A stretch of DNA of 64,000 nt from Streptomyces mirabilis (GTDB lineage: Bacteria; Actinomycetota; Actinomycetes; Streptomycetales; Streptomycetaceae). A model generated the notes under the pieces. That model was not told where the DNA came from. It ran no database searches and saw only the letters and a list, made by a program, of their open reading frames with translations. A program made the translations under genes and the position numbers. The DNA is taken from the NCBI RefSeq assembly GCF_039503195.1, contig NZ_JBCJKP010000001.1, positions 7,440,001 to 7,504,000 on the forward strand, written 5' to 3'. Positions 51,169 through 59,983 of this stretch are shown here, in pieces (position 1 is the first letter of the stretch; the number at the start of each line of letters is the position of its first letter).

Positions 51169-51723
51169 ATGGACACGAGTGCGGGGGCGGACCTGACAAG
51201 GCCGGGGCGGGCGCTGCCCGGGAACGGGTCGGGCCAAGGGGCGGGCCAAGGGCCGGGCCGTTCCGTGGAATGGGCGCTGCGCCCCGCGGAGCAGGCGGAC
51301 GTGGAGGTGATCGCCGAGCTGCGGGCGACGGTGATGCGCCCGGACCTGGAGCGGTTGGGCCGGTTCGACGAGTGCCGGGTCCGTCGGCGGCTGCGGGAGT
51401 CCTTCTTCCCGGGGCACACGTCGGTCGTCATCGTCGACGGCGACTTCGCGGGCTGTGTCACGCTGAGGCCGGCCGAGGACGGGCTGTGGCTGGAGCACTT
51501 CTATCTCGTCCCGGACTTGCAGGGCCGGGGGCTCGGTTCGGCCGTCCTGCGCGCCCAGCTGGACCGCACCGACGCCGACCGCCTGCCCGTCCGTCTGAAC
51601 GTCCTGCAGGGCAGCGCCGCCCGGCGACTGTACGAGCGCCACGGGTTCACCGTGGAGGTTCAGGACCCGATCGACGTCTTCATGGTGCGACGACCGGTGC
51701 GGGATGAAGAGGTCCGCTCCTAG
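51169..51723 (+). CDS. GNAT family N-acetyltransferase
   Basis: 184 residues. The acetyl-CoA motif A is LEHFYLVPDLQGRGLGSAVL (Q/RxxGxG/A). Motif B NVLQGSAARRLYERHGF is typical of small-molecule GNATs with a C-terminal FTVEVQDPIDVFM strand. The first 33 residues are Gly-rich; a start at GTG 51265 (VEWALRP) is possible. The substrate is unknown. The stop TAG shares CTAG with the stop of the convergent kinase gene. Confidence 0.85.
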   Translation: MDTSAGADLTRPGRALPGNGSGQGAGQGPGRSVEWALRPAEQADVEVIAELRATVMRPDLERLGRFDECRVRRRLRESFFPGHTSVVIVDGDFAGCVTLRPAEDGLWLEHFYLVPDLQGRGLGSAVLRAQLDRTDADRLPVRLNVLQGSAARRLYERHGFTVEVQDPIDVFMVRRPVRDEEVRS

Positions 51724-53666
51724 GCCGCGTTGCGCCAGACCCTCACGTCCAAGGTGGCGTACGTCGTCCCGGACGAACCCCGATACGTCACGAGCCCCAC
51801 GTGCCCCGTCCCGCTGACCACGCACATCTGCTGGCCGACGGTGAGGTCCTTGACCCAGATGTAGCTCTTGTAGCCGGTCGCCGCCTTGCACGCGTCCAGG
51901 CTTCCCTGCCGCCCCACGGGCAGCAGGGCGAGGGAGCTGCCGGAGTCGGTGCCGGGGGCGAGGACCGCCCCCGAGGAGTAGACGGCGTACGTCAGATCCT
52001 CGTCGGAGGTCCCGGTGTCCGCCTTGGACCGCACCGGAGTGTCCGCGAGATACAGGTCGTGGCTCGCGGTCATCCGGATCCCGGAGTACGTCACCGGGAC
52101 GGGGGCCGTCGGGGCCGCGGGCTTGCTGGACGCGACGGTCGGAGGAGCCGAGGTAGCGGTCCGCGTGGGCGTCGGGGGCCCCGAAGGGCTCGGCGGCAGA
52201 GCGGACTTGGCCGTCTTGGGCTTCTTCGAGGCCCGGGGTGACGGGGAGCCGGACGCCGACGGCGAAGCCTCCGCGGACGTGGCCGACTGCGACGCGGCGA
52301 CGTCCTGAGCCCGGTGGTCGTTCTTGTCGCCGTCCCGCGGGACGAGCAGCAGCGCGGCGGCCGCCCCACCGGCGACGAGTACGACCGCGGCTGCGGCCCA
52401 TACCCAGCCCCGGGCCTTGCGGCCGTTGCCGTCCGTGCCCACCGAGGAGGTCTGTGCGGAGTCCGGTTCCTGCGGCTGCTGCCAGGGGTGCGGAGCGTAC
52501 GGACCCGGCGCGGCCCCCGGCCCCCTCACGAAGGGTCCGCGCAGCGCGGCATGGGACGGCGCAGCGGGGGAGTAGGCCATCGGAGGCCCGAAAACGCCGG
52601 GACCGCTGGGACCGGCCGGACCGCTGGGACCGGCGGGAGCGAAGGCGCCGGATCCAGCGGGTCCGAAAGCCCCCGCGGCCTCCGCAGCCCCGGAGGTCCC
52701 CGAAGCGTGAGCGTCCGCAACCGCCTCCGCCCTGGCCCGATCGGCGCCTTCGGCCCGAGCCGCGATACCCGCCGCCAGCTCACCCGACAGCCACGCCCCG
52801 GACGCGGACCGCGCTTCGGCACCGAGATCCGCCTGGATCGTCTGGACGGAGCGTATGACCTCCTCGACGGAAGGTCGCTCGGCGGCGGGCTTGCGCAGAC
52901 ACCGTGCCACCAGCTCCCGTATCTCCGCCGGCACGCGGCTGAGGTCGGGCTCCTCGTGGACCACCCGGTAGAGCACCGCGTGCGGATCCCCGTCCCCGAA
53001 GGCGGCGCCGCCCGTCGCCGCGAACACCGCGGTCTGCCCCAGCGCGAACACGTCGGCCGACGGCATGGCATCCCCGCCGAGCACCTGCTCCGGCGCCATG
53101 TAGGCGACGGTTCCGAGGGCCGTGCCGCTCATCGTCACCGACGTGGCGTCCGCGGCCCGTGCGACACCGAAGTCGATGACCCGCGGGCCGTCGGCGGCGA
53201 GCAGCACGTTCGACGGCTTGAGGTCCCGGTGCACGATGCCCTCGCGGTGCACCGCCTGCAGGGCCTCCGCGACACCGGCGATCAGTCGCAGCACGGTGTC
53301 GAGGGGCAGCGGCCCGTGATCGCGTACCGCGTCGGCGAGGGAAGGCCCCGGCACATAGGCGGTCGCGCACCACGGGATCGACCCCCCGGTGTCGCTGTCG
53401 ACGACCGGAGCCGTGTAGAGCCCGTGCACCCGGCTCGCGGCGGCCACCTCGGCCTGGAACCGCTTCCGGAACTCGGCGTTCTCGGCCAGCTCCGGCCGGA
53501 TCACCTTGACCGCGACGGCCCGCCCGCCCGGCGTGTGCGAGAGATAGACCCGTCCCATGCCCCCGGACCCGAGCCGTGCCACCAGCCGGTAGCCGCCGAC
53601 GACCCGAGGATCACCGTCCTCCAGAGGCTGGAAACTCTCCACATCGGCCCCACCGTCGCTCAACAC
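51720..53666 (-). CDS. Membrane Ser/Thr protein kinase (PASTA-less, with C-terminal extracellular domain)
   Basis: 648 residues. The kinase domain (about 25-285) has P-loop GSGGMG, Lys in [19 protein letters not shown] and MAPEQ. A Pro/Gly/Ala-rich juxtamembrane region follows, then one transmembrane helix (about 422-442). A Ser/Pro-rich linker leads to an extracellular domain of about 130 residues ending YATLDVRVW, which probably senses an unknown signal. GTG 53666 (VLSDGGAD) is preceded by GGAGTGGGG; ATG 53705 would add 13 residues and lacks a ribosome site. It is divergent from miaB. Confidence 0.88.
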   Translation of the reverse strand: MLSDGGADVESFQPLEDGDPRVVGGYRLVARLGSGGMGRVYLSHTPGGRAVAVKVIRPELAENAEFRKRFQAEVAAASRVHGLYTAPVVDSDTGGSIPWCATAYVPGPSLADAVRDHGPLPLDTVLRLIAGVAEALQAVHREGIVHRDLKPSNVLLAADGPRVIDFGVARAADATSVTMSGTALGTVAYMAPEQVLGGDAMPSADVFALGQTAVFAATGGAAFGDGDPHAVLYRVVHEEPDLSRVPAEIRELVARCLRKPAAERPSVEEVIRSVQTIQADLGAEARSASGAWLSGELAAGIAARAEGADRARAEAVADAHASGTSGAAEAAGAFGPAGSGAFAPAGPSGPAGPSGPGVFGPPMAYSPAAPSHAALRGPFVRGPGAAPGPYAPHPWQQPQEPDSAQTSSVGTDGNGRKARGWVWAAAAVVLVAGGAAAALLLVPRDGDKNDHRAQDVAASQSATSAEASPSASGSPSPRASKKPKTAKSALPPSPSGPPTPTRTATSAPPTVASSKPAAPTAPVPVTYSGIRMTASHDLYLADTPVRSKADTGTSDEDLTYAVYSSGAVLAPGTDSGSSLALLPVGRQGSLDACKAATGYKSYIWVKDLTVGQQMCVVSGTGHVGLVTYRGSSGTTYATLDVRVWRNAA

Positions 53667-53808
53667 GCCCCACTCCACCCCGAGATCAGTTCTGTGGTGC
53701 CCCATTGCATCACGGGCCGCCCCGGCCCGGTGGGGACGGCCGCCGACCTCGTGGTCGGGCTCGGCCCGCTCCTCGAAACCCTCGGGCGGGGGCTCTCCCG
53801 AAACCGCC

Positions 53809-53814
53809 TACCCT
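53809..53814 (+). promoter_or_regulatory. TACCCT -10 hexamer, leaderless miaB
   Basis: TANNNT ends 7 nt before ATG 53822. A GGAGG lies only 1 nt from the ATG, too close to act as a ribosome site. Confidence 0.5.
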
Positions 53815-53821
53815 TGGAGGC

Positions 53822-55351
53822 ATGACCAGCAGCAGCGACCGGAGTCAGGCAGTGGACGTTCAGGAACCCAAGACCTACGAGGTGCGCACCTACGGGTGCC
53901 AGATGAACGTCCACGACTCCGAACGGCTCTCCGGGCTCCTCGAAGGCGCAGGTTACGTGCGCGCGCCCGAAGGGTCCGACGGGGACGCGGACGTCGTCGT
54001 CTTCAACACCTGCGCCGTCCGGGAGAACGCCGACAACAGGCTGTACGGCAACCTCGGCCGCCTCGCGCCGATGAAGACGAAGCGCCCCGGGATGCAGATC
54101 GCCGTCGGCGGCTGCCTGGCCCAGAAGGACCGCGACACCATCGTGAAGAAGGCGCCCTGGGTGGACGTCGTCTTCGGTACGCACAACATCGGCAAGCTGC
54201 CGGTCCTCCTGGAGCGCGCCCGCGTGCAGGAAGAGGCGCAGGTCGAGATCGCCGAGTCGCTGGAGGCGTTCCCGTCCACGCTGCCGACCCGCCGCGAGAG
54301 CGCGTACGCGGCCTGGGTCTCCATCTCCGTGGGCTGCAACAACACCTGCACCTTCTGCATCGTCCCGGCGCTGCGCGGCAAGGAGAAGGACCGCAGGACC
54401 GGTGACATCCTCGCCGAGATCGAGGCACTGGTCGGCGAGGGCGTCTCCGAGATCACCCTGCTCGGGCAGAACGTCAACGCGTACGGCAGCGACATCGGCG
54501 ACCGCGAGGCGTTCAGCAAGCTGCTGCGGGCCTGTGGGCAGATCGAGGGCCTGGAGCGGGTCCGGTTCACCTCCCCGCACCCCCGTGACTTCACCGACGA
54601 CGTCATCGCCGCCATGGCCGAGACTCCGAACGTGATGCCGCAGCTGCACATGCCGCTGCAGTCCGGTTCGGACCCGATCCTGAAGGCGATGCGCCGGTCC
54701 TACCGGCAGGACCGCTACCTCGGGATCATCGAGAAGGTGCGCGCCGCCATTCCGCACGCCGCCATCACCACCGACATCATCGTGGGCTTCCCCGGCGAGA
54801 CCGAGGAGGACTTCGAGCAGACCATGCACGTGGCGCGGGAGGCCCGCTTCTCGGCGGCGTTCACGTTCCAGTACTCCAAGCGCCCCGGCACCCCGGCCGC
54901 CACCATGGAGAACCAGGTCCCCAAGGAGGTCGTCCAGGCGCGCTACGAGCGTCTCGTCGCCCTCCAGGAGCAGATTTCCTGGGACGAGAACAAGAAGCAG
55001 GTCGGCCGCACCCTGGAGCTGATGGTCGCCGAGGGCGAGGGCCGCAAGGACGGTGCCACCCACCGCCTCTCCGGTCGTGCCCCCGACAACCGCCTGGTCC
55101 ACTTCACCAAGCCCGACCGGGAAGTACGCCCCGGCGACGTGGTCACCGTCGAGGTCACCTACGCCGCCCCGCACCACCTGCTCGCCGAGGGCGCCGTCCT
55201 GGACGTGCGCCGCACGCGCGCGGGGGACGCCTGGGGGAAGCGCAACGCGGCCGAGGCGCCGAAGTCCGCCGGTGTGATGCTGGGGCTGCCGAAGATCGGT
55301 GCCCCGGAGCCGCTGCCGGTCGCCACCGGCAGCGGGTGCGGCTGCGACTGA
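53822..55351 (+). CDS. miaB: tRNA (N6-isopentenyladenosine-37-C2)-methylthiotransferase MiaB
   Basis: 509 residues. Cluster cysteines in YGCQMN, NTCAV and GGCLAQ; radical-SAM motif [26 protein letters not shown] and a C-terminal TRAM domain. It converts i6A37 to ms2i6A37 in tRNAs reading UNN codons, acting after MiaA, whose gene is 1.8 kb downstream. The C-terminus extends about 45 residues past TRAM and ends GSGCGCD, adding two cysteines beyond the usual set. Confidence 0.97.
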   Translation: MTSSSDRSQAVDVQEPKTYEVRTYGCQMNVHDSERLSGLLEGAGYVRAPEGSDGDADVVVFNTCAVRENADNRLYGNLGRLAPMKTKRPGMQIAVGGCLAQKDRDTIVKKAPWVDVVFGTHNIGKLPVLLERARVQEEAQVEIAESLEAFPSTLPTRRESAYAAWVSISVGCNNTCTFCIVPALRGKEKDRRTGDILAEIEALVGEGVSEITLLGQNVNAYGSDIGDREAFSKLLRACGQIEGLERVRFTSPHPRDFTDDVIAAMAETPNVMPQLHMPLQSGSDPILKAMRRSYRQDRYLGIIEKVRAAIPHAAITTDIIVGFPGETEEDFEQTMHVAREARFSAAFTFQYSKRPGTPAATMENQVPKEVVQARYERLVALQEQISWDENKKQVGRTLELMVAEGEGRKDGATHRLSGRAPDNRLVHFTKPDREVRPGDVVTVEVTYAAPHHLLAEGAVLDVRRTRAGDAWGKRNAAEAPKSAGVMLGLPKIGAPEPLPVATGSGCGCD

Positions 55352-55389
55352 CCCCGGGACGGGGGGCTCCTGGACCGGCCGCGCGGGGT

Positions 55390-55395
55390 TACGCT
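55390..55395 (+). promoter_or_regulatory. TACGCT -10 hexamer, leaderless LigB-like gene
   Basis: TANNNT ends 7 nt before ATG 55403; no ribosome-binding site. Confidence 0.45.
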
Positions 55396-55402
55396 GCCGA
55401 TC

Positions 55403-56122
55403 ATGCTTGTAGCCGCCGCAGTCTGCCCCTGTCCGCCGCTGCTCGTCCCCGAGGTCGCCGCCGGTGCGGCACCGGAACTGGCCGCCGCGCGCGCGGCCTG
55501 CACGGACGCTCTGGGGGTGCTGGCAGCCTCGCGCCCCGACCTGCTGGTCGTCGTCGGGCCGGCCGAGGAGAGCGGGCGCGGGCCGTTCCCGGAGGGGACG
55601 CCGGGCTCCTTCCGCGGGTTCGGTGTGGACCTCGACGTGCGCCTCGGGGGAGGGGCGTCGCCTGCCGGGTCGCCGGAGCGTCCGCTTCCGCCCTCGCTCG
55701 CCGTCGCCGCCTGGCTGCTGGAGCGCACGGGCTGGTCCGACGCCCCCGTCGAAGGCCTTGGAGTGGGGGAACCTCTCGAGGTCGAGCGGTGCGTCCAGGC
55801 CGGGGCGGGGATCGTCGCTCGGGCCGACCGGGTGGCCCTGCTGGTGATGGGCGACGCCAGCGCGTGCCGGACGCTCAAGGCACCCGGCTATCTCGACGAA
55901 CGCGCGGCGGGCTTCGACGCGGAGGTCGCGCGGGCGCTGGGTACGGCGGACGTGGCGGCCCTGAAGGCGCTGGACGCCGAGCTGGCGTACGAACTGAAGG
56001 TCTCGGGGCGGGCCCCCTGGCAGGTCCTCGCGGGCGCGGCCGAGGGCGCGGATCTGGGCGGGGCCCTGCTGTACGAGGACGCGCCGTACGGGGTGGGGTA
56101 CCTGGTGGCGGCCTGGTCCTAG
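55403..56122 (+). CDS. Class III extradiol dioxygenase subunit B-like protein
   Basis: 239 residues. The fold signature VCPCPPLLVPEVAAGAAPEL (in part) and VMGDASACRTLKAPGYLDERA place it with the LigB-like superfamily, usually annotated as extradiol dioxygenase B-like in actinobacteria. The His and Glu metal ligands of true LigB are not obvious, so enzymatic activity is uncertain. It sits between miaB and miaA, a position conserved in Streptomyces. A segment coding EGLGVGEPLEVERC (about 55750-55795) has GTGGGGGAACCTCTCGAG, reminiscent of Streptomyces dispersed repeats. Confidence 0.8.
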   Translation: MLVAAAVCPCPPLLVPEVAAGAAPELAAARAACTDALGVLAASRPDLLVVVGPAEESGRGPFPEGTPGSFRGFGVDLDVRLGGGASPAGSPERPLPPSLAVAAWLLERTGWSDAPVEGLGVGEPLEVERCVQAGAGIVARADRVALLVMGDASACRTLKAPGYLDERAAGFDAEVARALGTADVAALKALDAELAYELKVSGRAPWQVLAGAAEGADLGGALLYEDAPYGVGYLVAAWS

Positions 56123-56260
56123 GGGGCGGTCCCCGAGGCCCTGGGAGTCCTAGGGGCCTGGGAGTCCCAGGGTCCTAGCGGTCCTGGTGGTCCGAGCGGT
56201 CCTGGGGCTGCGCCCGAGCAGGCCGCCGGCCGACAGAGCCGAGCCTCGATACGGTCGGCC

Positions 56261-56288
56261 GGACAAGGTGGCCCGGACAAGGTGGCCC
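56261..56288. repeat. 14-bp direct repeat, two copies
   Basis: GGACAAGGTGGCCC occurs at 56261-56274 and 56275-56288. Nearby, CCGATGTGTG is also duplicated (56351-56360, 56361-56370). Confidence 0.8.
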
Positions 56289-56309
56289 GGATACAGCGGC
56301 CCCCGGACA

Positions 56310-56353
56310 CGGCGGACGGCCGGGAGCCCGATGTGCTCCGCGGCCGTCCGCCG
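56310..56353. terminator. Bidirectional terminator between LigB-like and antitoxin-like genes
   Basis: 13-bp arms CGGCGGACGGCCG (56310-56322) and CGGCCGTCCGCCG (56341-56353) are extended inward by GGAGC/GCTCC. Confidence 0.85.
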
Positions 56354-56374
56354 ATGTGTGCCGATGTGTGCCCG

Positions 56375-56638
56375 TCAGGGGGTCGGAGGCGGTGGGGGCA
56401 CGTCCGGCGGCGGCGTGGCGCCGTCGGATTCCTTGTGCGCGAGTCGGTCCATGGCGCCCTTGGCCTTGCCCGTGCCCGTCTGGATCTTGTCGCTGTACTT
56501 GCCCTTGGTCTTTTCGTCGACCACCTTCGCGGCCTTGTCGAGACCGTGCGTGACCTTGTCCCCGTGCTGTTGCGCGAGGTCCGAGACCTTGTCCTTGGCG
56601 GGTGCCAGCTTGGCTTTCAAATTGTCCAGGAGACTCAT
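56375..56638 (-). CDS. Rv0909-family antitoxin-like protein
   Basis: 87 residues, lysine-rich and alpha-helical: MSLLDNLKAKLAPAKDKVSD then GLDKAAKVVDEKTKGKYSDKI (each in part). The GLDKAAKxVDEKTKGKYSDKI core is characteristic of the small actinobacterial proteins related to mycobacterial antitoxin Rv0909. No toxin gene lies next to it, so a toxin-antitoxin role is doubtful; CsbD-like stress roles have also been suggested for similar proteins. The Pro-rich tail ends PPPPPTP. ATG 56638 follows GAAGGTGGA. Confidence 0.82.
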   Translation of the reverse strand: MSLLDNLKAKLAPAKDKVSDLAQQHGDKVTHGLDKAAKVVDEKTKGKYSDKIQTGTGKAKGAMDRLAHKESDGATPPPDVPPPPPTP

Positions 56639-56662
56639 GGTCCACCTTCCCTCGCGGGACAG

Positions 56663-56956
56663 TTACGTGCGGGCGCTTTCGCCGGCCTCGTTGTCCGCGG
56701 CCTTTTCGGCGGTCTGCTGCTGGGGGATCTCGACGTCATCCTTGGCGGTGGCCTCCGCGGGCTCGGTCGCCGCGGGCCCGCCATCGCTCTCGGGGCCTCC
56801 CGGGCTCTCGGAGCCTTCGGACTTCTCGGACGAACCCTTCGCCTCCTCCGTCACCTCCACCTCGGTATCGGCCGTTTGTGTGTCGGCCTGCACCGCGGCG
56901 GTTGACGCCTCCTCCGTAGCCTTCGACCTTCCAAGAAGTCGTGCAAAAACGCCCAT
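56663..56956 (-). CDS. Small acidic hypothetical protein
   Basis: 97 residues. It begins MGVFARLLGRSKATEEAS, a short basic/hydrophobic head, then a strongly acidic Glu/Asp/Ala/Thr-rich tail with no predicted fold. ATG 56956 is preceded by GGAG at 5 nt; GTG 56962 is two codons upstream. It is followed 25 nt later by the antitoxin-like gene on the same strand, so they are probably one transcript. Function unknown. Confidence 0.72.
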   Translation of the reverse strand: MGVFARLLGRSKATEEASTAAVQADTQTADTEVEVTEEAKGSSEKSEGSESPGGPESDGGPAATEPAEATAKDDVEIPQQQTAEKAADNEAGESART

Positions 56957-57136
56957 ATCCACTCCATACGGTACTCGTGAGGGCGAAATTCCGCGTCACC
57001 CGGTGCGTCCCATTGCGACGCACGGGTCACCGGCTTTCGAAAACCGGCGGCTGGAACCTCGCAACAGGCAACGACCCCGGGCCCGTGGCGTCACGTAGCT
57101 CGTTCGAGGAGAGGCCCCGAGGTTTGCGAGACTGGG

Positions 57137-58078
57137 GTGGTGAGTAGCGCACCCCCCGCCCCCCGGGTCATCGCCGTCGTAGGACCGACCGCCGCTGGAA
57201 AGTCCGATCTGGGCGTTTACCTCGCCCAACGGCTCGGCGGCGAGGTCGTCAACTCCGACTCCATGCAGTTGTACCGAGGGATGGACATCGGTACCGCCAA
57301 ACTGACGCCGCAGGAACGCGGCGGGATCCCGCACCACCTCCTGGACATCTGGGACGTGACCGTCACGGCCAGCGTCGCCGAGTACCAGCGGCTCGCCCGC
57401 GCCCGCATCGACGCGCTGCTCGCCGACGGCCGCTGGCCGATCCTGGTGGGCGGCTCCGGGCTGTACGTCCGTGGGGCCGTGGACCATCTGGAGTTCCCCG
57501 GCACCGACCCCGAGGTGCGGGCCCGGCTGGAGGAGGAGCTCACGCTGCGTGGCCCCGGAGCGCTGCACGCGCGTCTGGCCACGGCCGATCCGGAGGCCGC
57601 GCACGCGATCCTGCCCAGCAACGGCCGCCGTATCGTCCGCGCCCTCGAGGTCATCGAGATCACCGGAAAGCCCTTCACCGCGAACCTCCCCGGCCACGAC
57701 TCCGTCTACGACACCCTGCAGATCGGCGTCGACGTCACGCGCCCCGAGCTCGACGACCGCATCGCGCGCCGCGTCGACCGAATGTGGGAGGCGGGGCTCG
57801 TCGAGGAGGTGCGTGCGCTGGAGGCGCACGGACTGCGTGAGGGGCGTACGGCATCGCGGGCGCTCGGGTACCAGCAGGTGCTCGCGGCGCTCGCCGGGGA
57901 GTGCACCGACGCCGAGGCGCGCGCCGAGACCGTACGCGCCACCAAACGCTTCGCGCGGCGTCAGGACTCCTGGTTCCGGCGCGATCCCCGGGTGCACTGG
58001 CTGAGCGGCGCTGCGGCGGATCTCACAGAACTCCCGCAGCTCGCCCTGGCGTTGGTCGAACGACCGGTCACAGCCTGA
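57137..58078 (+). CDS. miaA: tRNA dimethylallyltransferase MiaA
   Basis: 313 residues. P-loop VVGPTAAGKSDL, DSMQLYRGMDIGTAK, LVGGSGLYVRG and NGRRIVRALEV with the insertion domain are all present. The enzyme transfers dimethylallyl to A37 of tRNAs reading UNN codons, making the substrate of MiaB. Two adjacent GTG codons (57137 and 57140) can serve as start. It is upstream of the membrane protein and dapF genes on the same strand. Confidence 0.96.
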   Translation: MVSSAPPAPRVIAVVGPTAAGKSDLGVYLAQRLGGEVVNSDSMQLYRGMDIGTAKLTPQERGGIPHHLLDIWDVTVTASVAEYQRLARARIDALLADGRWPILVGGSGLYVRGAVDHLEFPGTDPEVRARLEEELTLRGPGALHARLATADPEAAHAILPSNGRRIVRALEVIEITGKPFTANLPGHDSVYDTLQIGVDVTRPELDDRIARRVDRMWEAGLVEEVRALEAHGLREGRTASRALGYQQVLAALAGECTDAEARAETVRATKRFARRQDSWFRRDPRVHWLSGAAADLTELPQLALALVERPVTA

Positions 58079-58180
58079 TCACGTCATGGCATCGGGACGC
58101 TCCGGCCGCCGTCCGGGCCTTCGGCGCCGTGCCATCATCGAGCTTCGATCGACCAAGTGGAGTCCGAGTTGGGAGGGCGC

Positions 58181-58780
58181 GTGGCGATGGAGGCCGGCCC
58201 TCGCGACACCGCACAGGACGCGGAGCACGACACCGCGCAGGAGCAGCAGAAACCGCACGAACGGCTGGAACCGCTGGAACGTCAGGATTTCGTCGGAGAT
58301 CGACTGGGCCCTGACGGGGACCTGCTGGGCGGCGACGGTGAGCGGCTCGGTGGCGACGCCGCTCCACTGAGCTCCGACGGGCCCGACGAGCCTTCCGGCG
58401 GTGTGAGCGCCGACGGGCCGGCACCGGACGAGATGGTGCCGCCCGAGGTCGAGGTCGAGCTGCGCCCGCAGCGTCGACTGCGGATCTGGCAGCTCGCGCC
58501 GATCGTCATCCTGGCCGCGACGGGCTCCCTGATGTTCGCCTTCCCGCTCGCCTTCGAGTTCGGTGACGGCGGCGCGGTGGTCGCCATGCTCGGCCTGCTG
58601 ATCTGCTCGTGCGCCGCGGGCTGGGGCATGATGGCCGCCCGCCGGGTCGGCTACGTCTGGCCGGGCCTGCCGCCGCGGGGCACCGGCCGCCGTCTGGACT
58701 GGCGTGTCGTGCTCGCGTACGTCGTGGTGGTCGCGGCGGTGGCGGTACTCGCCGTCGGGCGCGTCGCCCGCCTCCGCTGA
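58181..58780 (+). CDS. Membrane protein with acidic N-terminus, unknown function
   Basis: 199 residues. About 100 Asp/Glu/Gly-rich N-terminal residues precede three hydrophobic segments (IWQLAPIVILAATGSLMFAF, AVVAMLGLLICSCAAGWGMM and VVLAYVVVVAAVAVLAVG). GTG 58181 or ATG 58187 follows GGGAGGG; GTG 58157 is possible but lacks a ribosome site. The miaA-membrane protein-dapF order is conserved in Streptomyces. No function is assigned. Confidence 0.75.
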   Translation: MAMEAGPRDTAQDAEHDTAQEQQKPHERLEPLERQDFVGDRLGPDGDLLGGDGERLGGDAAPLSSDGPDEPSGGVSADGPAPDEMVPPEVEVELRPQRRLRIWQLAPIVILAATGSLMFAFPLAFEFGDGGAVVAMLGLLICSCAAGWGMMAARRVGYVWPGLPPRGTGRRLDWRVVLAYVVVVAAVAVLAVGRVARLR

Positions 58781-58835
58781 GGTCCGCCTTCACCTGGGCC
58801 CCCTGCCGGGACCGGGGTGTGTCGGACCGACCCCT

Positions 58836-58841
58836 TAGGAT
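58836..58841 (+). promoter_or_regulatory. TAGGAT -10 hexamer before dapF
   Basis: Consensus-quality TANNNT ends 6 nt before ATG 58848. The intervening GAGGA could alternatively be a ribosome site for a longer transcript. Confidence 0.45.
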
Positions 58842-58847
58842 CGAGGA

Positions 58848-59717
58848 ATGAGCACGCGGATCGCCTTCCTCAAGGGTCACGGGACCGAGAACGACTTCGT
58901 GATCGTCCCGGACCCGGAGAACGCCATCGACCTGCCCCCGACCGCCGTGGCCGCTTTGTGCGACCGCCGCGCGGGCATCGGCGGCGACGGTCTGCTGCAT
59001 GTCGTTCGGTCCGCCGCGCACCCCGAGGCCAAGGAGATGGCGGCCGAAGCGGAGTGGTTCATGGACTACCGCAACGGCGACGGCTCGGTCGCGGAGATGT
59101 GCGGCAACGGAGTGCGGGTGTTCGCGCGCTACCTCCAGCGTGCCGGACACGTGGCCGAGGGAGACATCGCGGTCGCCACGCGCGGGGGCGTGAAGAGCGT
59201 GCACCTCGACGGTGACGGCGCCGTCACCGTCGGCATGGGCAAGGCGGTCCTCCCCGAAGGGGACGTCACCGTGAGCGTCGGCGAGCGCAGCTGGCCCGCG
59301 CGCAACGTCAATATGGGCAACCCGCACGCCGTCGCCTTCGTGGACGACCTCGCGCACGCCGGCAACCTGTTCACGCCGCCGCCGTTCGCTCCGGCCGCGG
59401 CCTACCCGGACGGGGTGAACGTCGAATTCGTGGTGGACCGGGGGCCGCAGCACGTCGCCGTGCGCGTCCACGAGCGCGGCTCCGGGGAGACCCGGTCGTG
59501 CGGTACGGGCGCGTGCGCCGTGGCCGTCGCGGCGGCCCGTCGTGACGGAGCCGACCCGGCTGTGACGGGGACTCCGTCGACGTACACCGTCGACGTGCCC
59601 GGCGGCCGTCTGGTGATCACCGAGCGCCCGGACGGCGAGATCGAGATGACCGGCCCCGCGGTGATCGTCGCCGAGGGCGAGTTCGACGCGGAGTGGCTGG
59701 GCACCGTCCCGTTCTGA
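58848..59717 (+). CDS. dapF: Diaminopimelate epimerase
   Basis: 289 residues. Both catalytic cysteines are present: first in AEMCGNGVRVFARY, second in ETRSCGTGACAVAVAAA. The enzyme interconverts LL- and meso-diaminopimelate for lysine and cell-wall synthesis. Streptomyces walls use LL-DAP, so the epimerase chiefly supplies meso-DAP for lysine. The stop lies in the first copy of a 15-bp tandem repeat. Confidence 0.97.
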   Translation: MSTRIAFLKGHGTENDFVIVPDPENAIDLPPTAVAALCDRRAGIGGDGLLHVVRSAAHPEAKEMAAEAEWFMDYRNGDGSVAEMCGNGVRVFARYLQRAGHVAEGDIAVATRGGVKSVHLDGDGAVTVGMGKAVLPEGDVTVSVGERSWPARNVNMGNPHAVAFVDDLAHAGNLFTPPPFAPAAAYPDGVNVEFVVDRGPQHVAVRVHERGSGETRSCGTGACAVAVAAARRDGADPAVTGTPSTYTVDVPGGRLVITERPDGEIEMTGPAVIVAEGEFDAEWLGTVPF

Positions 59718-59756
59718 ATGGACGTCTTCTGAACGGACGTCTTCTGAATGGACGTC
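59712..59756 (+). repeat. 15-bp tandem repeat, three copies, containing the dapF stop
   Basis: TTCTGAAYGGACGTC at 59712, 59727 and 59742. The first copy codes the final Phe and stop of dapF; the other two are downstream. Confidence 0.9.
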
Positions 59757-59882
59757 CCGGACGATGTCGTAACCCCGGTTCCTTCCAAAACCTCGCGTCC
59801 GTAAACCCCCTGAACCTTCGCTCGAATGGGTGATCCGTTTCACGCTCGGCGAGAGGCGGTCAGCCGGGCGTGATGGGCTCGG

Positions 59883-59888
59883 TAGCAT
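59883..59888 (+). promoter_or_regulatory. TAGCAT -10 candidate for rshA
   Basis: TANNNT about 95 nt upstream of ATG 59984, in an otherwise gene-free 266-bp interval. No good -35 is seen. Confidence 0.35.
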
Positions 59889-59983
59889 CAAGCACCGGCC
59901 CGGACGGGGGAATCGGGACCAACCCCTGAGCCGTGTACGCCATGGGGCGCCCCGTCCGCCGGTCTACGCAGCCGGAGGTGCCC

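Noticed and set aside
51168..51170. ATG at 51170 as start of the DUF6817-like gene
   Set aside because: It would overlap base for base with the start codon of the divergent GNAT gene, leaving no promoter space. GTG 51110 has a ribosome site.
55750..55800. Dispersed repeat insertion in the LigB-like gene
   Set aside because: The GTGGGGGAACCTCTCGAG segment resembles Streptomyces repeats but lacks the second arm of the palindrome and codes plausible sequence, so chance is likely.
56375..56638. Complete toxin-antitoxin module
   Set aside because: No adjacent toxin-like gene; the neighbouring acidic protein does not resemble any toxin.
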